In this document: positions 1 to 6,240 of the stretch, in pieces
How positions within the stretch are numbered: position 1 is the stretch's first letter
Layout of the letters: each line of letters opens with the position of its first letter
DNA from: UKL13-2 sp044228625
GTDB taxonomy: Bacteria > Pseudomonadota > Gammaproteobacteria > Burkholderiales > Usitatibacteraceae
Length of the DNA stretch: 9,479 nucleotides
Assembly: GCA_044228625.1 (NCBI GenBank)
Contig: JBGAUM010000123.1
Span: 1-9,479, forward strand
Reading direction: 5' to 3'
Made by a program: the position numbers and the translations under genes
The notes under the pieces: generated by a model
Seen by the model: the letters and a program-made list of their open reading frames with translations, nothing else
Databases searched by the model: none
Told to the model about the DNA's origin: nothing

Positions 1-81
1 CATTTGATGCTCGCAACAGCGGACGCCGCAAACGATCAGGGCGCTCCAATCGCGCCGCCGTGGAAGACCGGCGATTCGAAA

Positions 82-636
82 ATGACGTTGATCGTGCCGG
101 ACTTGGCGCACCTTCCGGCCTATGAGGCCGCCCTGCGCACGGGATGGTCCTCCGACACGATCCGCGCCGCAGTGGCGTCGCAGGAAGAGTTGCAGCGGAT
201 AGCCGCGGATCCACAGGCCTTTGTGTCGAGCCTGCACGAACCCGAGGGGGCGAAAGGCGTAGTCACTCTTCCCGATGGATCGCAAGTACCACGCTTGCCG
301 TGGCTTTGCTTCTGGATTTGGGATGGCGAGTTTTGCGGCATGATCAATCTGCGCTGGCAAAAAGGCACGGCGTCGCTTCCCCATCATGTTCTTGGGCACG
401 CGGGCTATGCCCTGGTCCCTTGGAAGCAAGGGCGGGGATACGCAGTTTCCGCCCTTCAGCAACTCCTGCCCCACGCGCGCCAACAGGGCTTGCCTTACAT
501 CGAACTCACGACCGATCCGGCAAACCTTGGCTCACAGCGCGTCATTGAAAAATGTGGCGGCGTGCTGGTTGAACATTTCATCAAGCCTCCGCAATATGGC
601 AGCAAGCCGGGGTTGAGATTTCGTATTCCGCTGTGA
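82..636 (+). CDS. GNAT-family N-acetyltransferase (COG3981-like)
   Basis: Predicted cytosolic acyl-CoA-dependent N-acetyltransferase of 184 aa; the substrate cannot be told from sequence. The GNAT core lies in the C-terminal half. A glycine-rich acetyl-CoA loop, QGRGYA, sits at residues 116-121 after a beta strand (GHAGYALVPW, about 105-114). It is followed by the helix ALQQLLPHAR and the strand YIELTTDPAN (139-148), then SQRVIEKCGG (151-160). The order matches the predicted acetyltransferases of COG3981. ATG at 82 is chosen because the family-like N-terminus (MTLIVPDL) begins there and 184 aa suits the family. The frame stays open back to the window edge, with an ATG at 7 and a TTG at 4, so a longer protein is possible. 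The Shine-Dalgarno before 82 is poor (GGAAGA at 62-67, too far away). No partner gene is visible upstream, and 171 nt separate it from the next gene. Confidence 0.8.
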   Translation: MTLIVPDLAHLPAYEAALRTGWSSDTIRAAVASQEELQRIAADPQAFVSSLHEPEGAKGVVTLPDGSQVPRLPWLCFWIWDGEFCGMINLRWQKGTASLPHHVLGHAGYALVPWKQGRGYAVSALQQLLPHARQQGLPYIELTTDPANLGSQRVIEKCGGVLVEHFIKPPQYGSKPGLRFRIPL

Positions 637-669
637 ATTTGGCGCGACCTGTTTGGGATACCGATCCAA

Positions 670-680
670 GGATTGAATCC
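670..680. repeat. Short perfect inverted repeat in the GNAT-GT intergenic region
   Basis: GGATT-G-AATCC is a perfect 5-bp inverted repeat around one central base, 34 nt after the acetyltransferase stop. It has no downstream T-run, so it is not a convincing intrinsic terminator. It could be an operator half-site pair or chance. The rest of 637-807 shows no convincing -35/-10 pair: a TTGACG at 756-761 lacks a good -10 at the right distance. Confidence 0.25.
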
Positions 681-797
681 TGAACTCAGCGCAAGACCAT
701 TGCGGCGTACTTCCTCTTTGATTGCTTCAGGGTATTTCCCGAGGGATTCTCAGCCTTGACGGGTTAGACTCGGCCCTCAGAGGCGAGTATGTTGATC

Positions 798-803
798 GGA
801 GGT
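798..803 (+). promoter_or_regulatory. Ribosome binding site of the GT-HAD fusion gene
   Basis: GGAGGT lies 4 nt before the ATG at 808. It is the strongest Shine-Dalgarno in the window and fixes the start of the fusion gene. A small imperfect hairpin (CTC-g-GCC / GGC-GAG, 769-787) ends 10 nt upstream of it. Confidence 0.75.
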
Positions 804-807
804 AGAC

Positions 808-2217
808 ATGGATGTAGCATTCAATCCATGCGTCAGTGTCATCATTCCGGCGCTGAACGAAGCGCGGCGCATTGCGGATGTCGTCAAGTTTGCGCGCAGC
901 GATCCGGCCACGGCCGAGGTCGTGGTGATCGACGACAGTTCGATTGACGACACGGCAAACCTTGCGAGGGCGGCCGGGGCGAGGGTGATCACCAGCAGCA
1001 TGCTGGGGAAGGGCGCCTCCATGTTCGACGGCGTCCTTGCGGCCGAGCATGATCTGCTGGTCTTTCTGGACGGTGACCTTGCCGGCTTGCGTGACGGCAT
1101 CATTTCCGACTTGGTCGGCCCGCTGGTCCAGGACCAAGCAGACTTTGTGAAGGCGCGTTTCGGCCGAAGCGGTGGACGCGTCACGGAATTGACCGCGAAG
1201 CCGATGCTCAAGGTGTTCTTTCCGGAGCTTGCACACTTTGCGCAGCCCTTGGGTGGCGTGATCGCCGCGCGAAAGAACTTGCTGAGCAACATCCGTTTTG
1301 AACCGGGCTACGGCGTGGATATCGGACTGATGCTGGACTCGCACCGCATGGGAGCGCGGTTGGCGGAAATCGACATTGGCTCTCTGGAACACGACAGCCA
1401 GTCCCTGCTGGACCTGACGCTCATGGCGAACGAAGTCGCACGCGTCATCTATTCCCGTGCACGCGCAATGGGCCGGCTCAACGTCGAGCAAATCGTGGCA
1501 ATGTACGAGACGCAGCGGCAGGCCTCGGCCGAACTGGACTACGTGTTGACCAAGCGGCGGCAGCGGCATCGGGTGCTGCTGTTGGACATGGATGGCACCG
1601 TGACCCCATCGCGTTTTGTGGTGGAGATGGCGCGGTTCAGCGGACGGGAAGCCGATCTCATGCAATTGCTCGACGATCCCGCCAGCGATACGGTCACCCG
1701 CAGTGAAAGAATTGCCGCCCTGTTCCGCTTTGTTCACCAGCAGGATTTCGAACGTGTCGCGCTGAAGATGGCTCTGCGGTCCGGCGCGATCGAATTTGTG
1801 AACCGGATGCGCCGTGCCGGTTTCATGGTGGGCTTGCTGAGTGACAGCTATTTTGTGGCGGCCGAAATAGTTCGCCGGCGCCTGTTTGCCGATTTTGCCT
1901 TGGCGCACACGCTCCAATTTGATTCGGAGGTGTGCTCCGGCCAAGTGCGGTTGAACTCGGCGTTTCTGGCCAGGCCCGGCGAGCCCGGTGCCCCGGTTTG
2001 CAAAAGCCGTGTTCTGGCAAGATTTCGTGAGGATGTTTCCGAGCCAAGGGTCACCGAATGCTGGGCGATCGGTGACAACCTGAATGACATGGAAATGCTT
2101 CGAAGCGCGGACCGGGCCTTCGCCATCGAACCCAAGTCGCCGGCCATCGCCGCTATACCGGGGATCACTGTGATCGAATCATTCGGCGATCTCCTAAAGC
2201 ATGTTCCCTCGCCCTAG
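808..2217 (+). CDS. Bifunctional glucosyl-3-phosphoglycerate synthase (GT81-like) / HAD phosphatase fusion
   Basis: A 469-aa two-domain cytosolic enzyme. Residues 1 to about 225 are a GT-A glycosyltransferase: VSVIIPALNE (9-18), an acidic turn IDDSSIDDT (41-49), GKGA (67-70) and a metal-binding DGD (88-90). GGRVTEL (122-128), FPEL, QPLGG (146-150) and GYGVDIGL (167-174) then follow. This order is typical of glucosyl-3-phosphoglycerate synthases (GpgS, GT81), which join NDP-glucose to 3-phosphoglycerate. H195 may be the third metal ligand. Residues from about 252 form a HAD phosphatase: motif I DMDGT (D260 nucleophile, D262), motif II S345, motif III K399 and motif IV GDNLND (D423, D427). The 85-residue stretch between motifs I and II is a C1 cap, as in SerB-like phosphatases. 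All key residues are intact. I infer that the phosphatase removes the phosphate from glucosyl-3-phosphoglycerate to give glucosylglycerate, a compatible solute. Alternatives are a different NDP-sugar (for example mannose) or an unrelated phosphatase substrate. Family assignment is firm; substrates are inferred. Confidence 0.85.
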   Translation: MDVAFNPCVSVIIPALNEARRIADVVKFARSDPATAEVVVIDDSSIDDTANLARAAGARVITSSMLGKGASMFDGVLAAEHDLLVFLDGDLAGLRDGIISDLVGPLVQDQADFVKARFGRSGGRVTELTAKPMLKVFFPELAHFAQPLGGVIAARKNLLSNIRFEPGYGVDIGLMLDSHRMGARLAEIDIGSLEHDSQSLLDLTLMANEVARVIYSRARAMGRLNVEQIVAMYETQRQASAELDYVLTKRRQRHRVLLLDMDGTVTPSRFVVEMARFSGREADLMQLLDDPASDTVTRSERIAALFRFVHQQDFERVALKMALRSGAIEFVNRMRRAGFMVGLLSDSYFVAAEIVRRRLFADFALAHTLQFDSEVCSGQVRLNSAFLARPGEPGAPVCKSRVLARFREDVSEPRVTECWAIGDNLNDMEMLRSADRAFAIEPKSPAIAAIPGITVIESFGDLLKHVPSP

Positions 2218-2262
2218 GCCTTGATCATCGGGCCTTGCGATCGAGGCAGGTAAAATTGCGCA

Positions 2263-3504
2263 ATGTCCGCCCTCGCAAATGCTGAAACCTTTCGCGCCGA
2301 CGCATCCACCATCTCCGTGGTGGGATTCGCGCATGGCACCTCCCATTTCTTTCACCTGATGATTCCGCCGCTGTTCCCGTTTTTCATGGCGGAGTTCGGC
2401 TTGGGTTACGCCAGTGTCGGCACCCTGATGACGATCTTTTTCGTGGTCTCCGGGGTGGGGCAGGCGATGGCCGGCATTTGGGTGGACCGGTTCGGGTCCT
2501 ACCGCGTCTTGCTGGCAGGCATCGGCCTCCTGTCGTTGTCCGGCGTGCTGGTGGCGGTGGCCCCCAATTTTGCCGGGGTGATGCTGGCCGCGTTTGTCGC
2601 CGGCTGCGGCAACAGCGTGTTTCACCCGGCGGATTTTGCGGTGATCAATCGTCGCGTGACGGCGCCCCGGCTGGGGCACGCGTTTTCGGTGCACGGCCTC
2701 TCCGGCAATCTTGGCTGGGCATTGGCGCCGCTGGTGATGGTGGGTGTGGCGAGCACGTGGAGTTGGCGTGCCGCAGGATTGGCCGCTGCGCTGTTTGGTG
2801 CCATCGCCTTGCTGATGCTGGTGTGGCAACGCGAAAACCTGCAATACGAATTGGCCCACCACGCGCCCGCCGGGCAGCCGAAGGTATCCCCCGTGGCCTT
2901 TGGTGAAATCCTTGCCGCGCCCTTGGTGTGGATTGCGTTCACGTTCTTCTTTTTCGCCACTTTTGGATTCGGTGCGTTGCAGAACTTCGCGCCGTCACTG
3001 TTGCGCGATGTGTTCGATTTGTCCCTGGCCGCTGCGACATCCGCCTTGTCGACCTATCTGGTGGGTGGGGCGTGCGGTCTGCTGGTGGGCGGCTTCCTGG
3101 CCAAGCCGGGCGCCAAGTTCGAAGGCACCGTCACGGCCGCATTCGGGGCCAGCGCCATGATTGCACTGGTGCTGGCATTCGTTCCGATGCCCAAGTGGCT
3201 GGTATTGCCGGCAATGGCGGCCATGGGTTTCCTGGCCGGCCTTGCAGGGCCTTCGCGGGACCTCTTGGTGCGCACCGCCACCAAGGCGCGGCTGGGCGAA
3301 AACGCGTTTGGCCGCGTGTACGGCATGGTGTACTCGGGACTCGATGTCGGCCTTGCTGTTTCGCCCATCGTGTTCGGCCTGATGATGGATTGGCAAATGC
3401 AGCGCTGGGTATTCGTGGGCTTTGCCATTTCATTCTTTGGCGCGATCGTGGCTGCAAGGCTGCTGGCGGGGCAGGTTTCGCAGCACGCAATGGCCAAGGC
3501 CTAG
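2263..3504 (+). CDS. Major facilitator superfamily transporter (Fsr-like)
   Basis: A 413-aa inner-membrane protein with about 12 hydrophobic segments in two halves, separated by a hydrophilic stretch near residues 190-212. The MFS motif A is present after the second segment as GIWVDRFGSYR (71-81), with D75, R76, G78 and R81. GNSVFHPADF (117-126) followed by HGLSGNLGWALAPL (145-158) resembles the FHPE...GNLG signature of the fosmidomycin-resistance-like (Fsr) branch of MFS drug and metabolite exporters. The substrate is unknown. The first segment carries three histidines (H24, H28, H31), unusual for an apolar helix. The start at 2263 follows a weak GAGGCAGG (2243-2250) about 12 nt upstream. 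Only 45 nt separate it from the GT-HAD stop, and no clear promoter is seen there, so co-transcription is plausible. Export or import of a glucosylglycerate-type solute is only a guess. Confidence 0.85.
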   Translation: MSALANAETFRADASTISVVGFAHGTSHFFHLMIPPLFPFFMAEFGLGYASVGTLMTIFFVVSGVGQAMAGIWVDRFGSYRVLLAGIGLLSLSGVLVAVAPNFAGVMLAAFVAGCGNSVFHPADFAVINRRVTAPRLGHAFSVHGLSGNLGWALAPLVMVGVASTWSWRAAGLAAALFGAIALLMLVWQRENLQYELAHHAPAGQPKVSPVAFGEILAAPLVWIAFTFFFFATFGFGALQNFAPSLLRDVFDLSLAAATSALSTYLVGGACGLLVGGFLAKPGAKFEGTVTAAFGASAMIALVLAFVPMPKWLVLPAMAAMGFLAGLAGPSRDLLVRTATKARLGENAFGRVYGMVYSGLDVGLAVSPIVFGLMMDWQMQRWVFVGFAISFFGAIVAARLLAGQVSQHAMAKA

Positions 3505-3508
3505 ATCT

Positions 3509-3545
3509 GGCGCGGAGTTTTGGCCGGTTTCGGCCTGAAAGCGCC
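3509..3545. terminator. Probable bidirectional hairpin terminator between convergent genes
   Basis: It lies between the MFS stop (3504) and the stop of the convergent PIN gene (3560). The inner stem GGCCG/CGGCC (3522-3526 with 3531-3535) has a GTTT loop. It can extend through TTTT/GAAA pairing (3518-3521 with 3537-3540) and an outer stem GGCGC/GCGCC (3509-3513 with 3541-3545), with small bulges. Neither side has a long T-run, so an intrinsic terminator is likely but not certain. Confidence 0.5.
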
Positions 3546-3559
3546 GTCTGTTCTAGGGT

Positions 3560-4021
3560 TTAACCTTTGGAAAGCGCGGAAATCATTTCCCGCACATTCC
3601 AGATCGTCACGCCAAATTTCGACACACGGCTCTTGAGGCCATAGACCGCATCGTCGCGTGAAACCAGCGCATCGCATTTCGTGTGAAAGGCCAACGCAAG
3701 GAAGTGTTGGTCATCGCGATCGCGGCAGCGCGGAAAACCGCCGGGCGTCAAGAGGTTCTTGAGGCTGAAGCTTTCCGGCAAAGGCGCCAAAACCGTTTGT
3801 GCCAGGTAGCGATCGAAGATGGCGCCCTGGCGTGTCGCATCGAGTTTGAGGGACTTGTAACCGAGCACGCGTTTCAACTCATCGATGGCCGGCGGGTGCG
3901 TGAGGACCTGAACGCGGCCGGCCGGTACGCCATCACGAAGCGGCGACATGAAGGGGTCGTTGAACACCAGCCAATCAATCACCACGTTGGTGTCCAGCAC
4001 CAGGCGCACCGGTGCGTTCAC
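3560..4021 (-). CDS. PIN-domain protein, putative toxin component (COG1569-like)
   Basis: A 153-aa PIN domain, a Mg-dependent ribonuclease fold common in VapC-type toxins. The acidic residues are in the usual order: LDTNVVID (D10), IDELKRVL (E48), RDRDDQHFLALA (D103, D104) and LVSRDD (D123, D124). The pattern DTN ... DEL ... DRDDQHFLALA ... LVSRD matches the 'putative toxin-antitoxin system toxin component, PIN family' (COG1569), normally about 140-150 aa. The start is the GTG at 4021, which overlaps the upstream flavoprotein stop in GTGA. The frame stays open further upstream (to about 4234), but that part is out-of-frame flavoprotein sequence. Coupling by the GTGA overlap suggests it is translated only after the flavoprotein. 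No antitoxin-sized gene lies on either side. It may act as a solitary RNase, or its partner may be elsewhere. Fold is well supported; toxic function is inferred. Confidence 0.82.
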   Translation of the reverse strand: MNAPVRLVLDTNVVIDWLVFNDPFMSPLRDGVPAGRVQVLTHPPAIDELKRVLGYKSLKLDATRQGAIFDRYLAQTVLAPLPESFSLKNLLTPGGFPRCRDRDDQHFLALAFHTKCDALVSRDDAVYGLKSRVSKFGVTIWNVREMISALSKG

Positions 4022-5196
4022 AGCGCATCTCCTGCCGCCACGCCGGACGCCCATGCCCATTGGAAATTGAAGCCGCCCAGATGGCCGGTGACATCCACCA
4101 CTTCGCCGATGAAGAAAAGTCCGGGAACCTTGATGGATTCCATGGTCTTGGACGACAGCTCGCGCGTATCGACACCGCCCAGCGTCACTTCGGCCTTGTT
4201 GTACCCGAGTGTGCCGGAGGGTTTGACCTGCCAATCGGCAAGTGACGCCACAAACTTGTTGAAGTCAGGATCGGTCAGACCCGCAGCCGTGCCCGCGAGC
4301 CGATTCACGCGGCACCAGGTGTCTGCAAAGCGCTGCGGCAGGAATTCCGCGAGCAGGTTGGGCAACTGCATCTTGCTCTGGCGTTTGCCTTTGAGCGCGT
4401 TGAGCACGGCCTTGTCCGGCAGCAGGTTCACGTGAATCGGATCCTTGGCCGGGCCGTTTTGCCAATACGATGAAATCTGAAGGATCGACGGGCCAGACAG
4501 CCCGCGATGCGTGAGCAGGAGGCTTTCGCGAAAGCGCCTGTCGCGGCAACTCACTTCGGCGTCGAGCGACATGCCGGAAAGTTCTCCATACTCCGCAAGC
4601 AGTTCAGGCGGGAAAGACAGCGGCACCAGGGCGGGCTTGGGCGGGACGACGGCAAGGCCGAACTGTTCGGCCAACTGATAGCCAAAGGGCGTGGCGCCGA
4701 TCTTGGAGACGGCCAGCCCGCCGGTGGCAATCACGAGTGTGGCGGATTCGAACGCCCCTTGCGAGGTCTCCACGCGAAAGCCATCCGATGTTTTTGACAC
4801 CGACGCCACTGCGCACGGCCGTCGCCACTGAACCTTGGCGCGATCGCATTCGGTCTTGAGCATCGAAATGATTTGATTCGCGCTGTCGTCGCAGAACAAC
4901 TGGCCCAGCGTCTTCTCGTGGTACGGGATGCGATGGCGTTCGACCAGCGCAATGAAATCCTTCGGCGTGTAGCGCGCCAAAGCCGAGCGGCAGAAGTGCG
5001 GGTTCTGTGAAATGAAGTTCTCGGGTCGGCAATGGAGGTTGGTGAAATTGCAACGCCCGCCGCCGGATATGCGAATCTTTTCGCCGAGTTTGGGGTAATG
5101 GTCCATGAGCAGAACGGACCTGCCGCGTTGTCCGGCGCGCGCGGCGGACATCATTCCGGCGGCGCCTGCGCCGATCACGATCGTATCGAAGCGCAT
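4018..5196 (-). CDS. HI0933/YhiN-family NAD(P)/FAD-dependent oxidoreductase
   Basis: A 392-aa flavoprotein of the HI0933 (YhiN, COG2081) family, usually about 390-410 aa. The N-terminal dinucleotide fold is clear: DTIVIGAGAAGMMSA (4-18) with GxGxxG at 9-14, then an acidic strand end (LLMD). The family hallmark GGGRCNFTN is at 45-53. A second FAD-contact region is ATGGLAVSKIGATPFGYQLA (157-176). THRGLSGPSIL is at 229-239, and the C-terminal FAD loop is GEVVDVTGHLGGFNFQWA (364-381). The physiological substrate of the family is unsettled; it is a predicted cytosolic oxidoreductase. ATG at 5196 is chosen because the fold begins at once and it lies 2 nt after the tag stop (TGACCATG), which favours reinitiation. 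A TTG at 5223 would add nine unconserved residues overlapping tag. Its stop overlaps the PIN gene's GTG start. Confidence 0.88.
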   Translation of the reverse strand: MRFDTIVIGAGAAGMMSAARAGQRGRSVLLMDHYPKLGEKIRISGGGRCNFTNLHCRPENFISQNPHFCRSALARYTPKDFIALVERHRIPYHEKTLGQLFCDDSANQIISMLKTECDRAKVQWRRPCAVASVSKTSDGFRVETSQGAFESATLVIATGGLAVSKIGATPFGYQLAEQFGLAVVPPKPALVPLSFPPELLAEYGELSGMSLDAEVSCRDRRFRESLLLTHRGLSGPSILQISSYWQNGPAKDPIHVNLLPDKAVLNALKGKRQSKMQLPNLLAEFLPQRFADTWCRVNRLAGTAAGLTDPDFNKFVASLADWQVKPSGTLGYNKAEVTLGGVDTRELSSKTMESIKVPGLFFIGEVVDVTGHLGGFNFQWAWASGVAAGDAL

Positions 5197-5198
5197 GG

Positions 5199-5786
5199 TC
5201 AGACTTGCGGGTACCGGAAGCAATCGGCGACGTGGTCATTGACCATGCCGGTGGCCTGCATGAAGGCGTAGCAAATGGTCGTGCCGACGAACTTGAACCC
5301 GCGCTTGGCAAGGTCCTTGCTCATTGCATCCGATTCGGGCGTGCTGGCAGGAACATCCTTCATCGTTTTTCGCTTGTTCTTGATCGGTTTTCCACCTACG
5401 AATGACCAGATGTAACGGTCGAAGCTGCCGAACTCCTTTTGGACGGCGAGAAACAGCTTGGCATTGATGACCGCGGCGTTGACTTTCAGGCGGTTTCGCA
5501 CGATGCCGGGGTCCTGTAGCAGCTTTTCGACTTTCGCCGGGTTGAAGCGCGCCACTCTTGACGGATCGAAACCGGCAAAGGCCTTCCGGTAATTCTCGCG
5601 CTTGGCCAGGATGGTGGACCAGCTCAAGCCGGCTTGCGCGCCTTCGAGAATGAGGAATTCGAACAGCGTGCGGTCATCGTGTACCGGGACGCCCCATTCG
5701 GTGTCGTGATACTGAAGATAAAGTTGTCCGATCGAGGAGTTCTCGCACCAGGCACAGCGCTTCCGCGGTTCTGCCAACACCTTCAC
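5199..5786 (-). CDS. tag: DNA-3-methyladenine glycosylase I
   Basis: Base-excision repair enzyme that removes 3-methyladenine from alkylated DNA, leaving an abasic site. The 195-aa length is close to the 187 aa of E. coli Tag, and similarity runs end to end. The zinc-snap ligands are present: C11 and H27 near the N-terminus (RCAW; YHDTEWGVP) and H185/C189 at the C-terminus (NDHVADC). E48 in LEGAQAGLSW corresponds to the base-pocket glutamate E38 of E. coli Tag. RGFKFVGTTICYAFMQA, the most conserved block, is intact. The start is taken as the GTG at 5786, whose GTGA overlaps the stop of the CBS gene. Another GTG at 5780 and a TTG at 5777 also precede the conserved region, so the exact start is uncertain by a few residues. 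The stop is 2 nt before the next ATG. The gene sits inside a tightly coupled run; no LexA- or Ada-type operator is visible. Confidence 0.93.
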   Translation of the reverse strand: MKVLAEPRKRCAWCENSSIGQLYLQYHDTEWGVPVHDDRTLFEFLILEGAQAGLSWSTILAKRENYRKAFAGFDPSRVARFNPAKVEKLLQDPGIVRNRLKVNAAVINAKLFLAVQKEFGSFDRYIWSFVGGKPIKNKRKTMKDVPASTPESDAMSKDLAKRGFKFVGTTICYAFMQATGMVNDHVADCFRYPQV

Positions 5787-6211
5787 TGGTGAATGTAGCT
5801 TTCCAGCTGCGAGATCGTGAATTCGTGGTCCTTGATGATGTCGTCCATCAGGTCGCGGATGGAAATCATGCCCACAATCGTCTGGCCATCGACCACGGGC
5901 AGGTGGCGGATCTTCTTGTCGCTCATCAAGGCCATGCATTCGTGCGTGGTGGATCGCGGAGACACGACCAACACATTGGCCGTCATGATGTCGCGCACCT
6001 TGGTTTCGCGGGAGTTCTTGCCTTCCAGGGCGATCTTCCGGGTGTAGTCCCGCTCGGAAAAGATGCCGACCAGTTTTCCACCTTCCATCACCATCAAGGC
6101 ACCGACCCCTTTTTCGGCCAGCGACTTGATCGCGTCGAACACGGTATCGTCCGGTTTCACGCTCCACAATGTATTCGGGCGATTTTTGAACAACTCCGAT
6201 ACCGGCTTCAT
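5783..6211 (-). CDS. CBS-domain pair protein
   Basis: A 142-aa protein made almost entirely of two CBS domains forming one Bateman module. The first runs from about residue 12 to 66 (VKPDDTVFDAIKSLAEKGVG, 18-37; VGIFSERDYTRKI, 48-60). The second runs from about 73 to 130 (RDIMTANVLVVSPRST; RHLPVVDGQTIVGMISIRDL, 102-121). The tail EFTISQLESYI is typical of stand-alone proteobacterial CBS-pair proteins. Such modules usually bind adenine nucleotides (AMP, ADP, ATP, NAD) and regulate a partner; there is no catalytic domain here. The ATG at 6211 has a clear Shine-Dalgarno; the longer open frame to 6340 lies inside the upstream gene. It starts 29 nt after the ETF-QO stop and overlaps tag by 4 nt, so it appears co-transcribed with both. 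Its ligand and partner are unknown. Confidence 0.88.
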   Translation of the reverse strand: MKPVSELFKNRPNTLWSVKPDDTVFDAIKSLAEKGVGALMVMEGGKLVGIFSERDYTRKIALEGKNSRETKVRDIMTANVLVVSPRSTTHECMALMSDKKIRHLPVVDGQTIVGMISIRDLMDDIIKDHEFTISQLESYIHQ

Positions 6212-6217
6212 GACAGC

Positions 6218-6225
6218 ACCCCCTC
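6218..6225 (-). promoter_or_regulatory. Ribosome binding site of the CBS gene
   Basis: On the - strand GAGGGGGT ends 6 nt before the ATG at 6211. It decides the start over upstream in-frame codons that lie within the ETF-QO gene. Confidence 0.65.
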
Positions 6226-6240
6226 GGTTGACTGCATGGA

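Noticed and set aside
637..807. Intrinsic terminator or promoter between the acetyltransferase and GT-HAD genes
   Set aside because: The inverted repeat at 670-680 has no T-run, and the TTGACG at 756-761 has no -10 at proper spacing. Neither is strong enough to annotate as such.
727..1944. 405-aa open frame on the - strand opposite the GT-HAD gene
   Set aside because: Antisense to a gene with intact motifs in both domains. The translation is rich in His, Gln and Arg with no recognisable domain, typical of a GC-rich codon-bias shadow.
2194..2862. 222-aa - strand open frame opposite the MFS gene
   Set aside because: His/Gln/Arg-rich antisense shadow, no ribosome binding site and no family resemblance.
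2928..3563. 211-aa + strand frame overlapping the MFS gene
   Set aside because: Out-of-frame shadow of a clear 12-segment transporter; low-complexity composition without motifs.
4022..4234. N-terminal extension of the PIN open frame
   Set aside because: This part is the flavoprotein coding region in another frame. The PIN fold begins within a few residues of the GTG at 4021.
3683..4435. 250-aa + strand frame across the PIN and flavoprotein genes
   Set aside because: Antisense to two genes whose catalytic or cofactor motifs are intact; no plausible start signal or domain.
5787..6167. N-terminal extension of the tag open frame
   Set aside because: Out-of-frame reading of the CBS gene. Tag similarity begins only after 5786.
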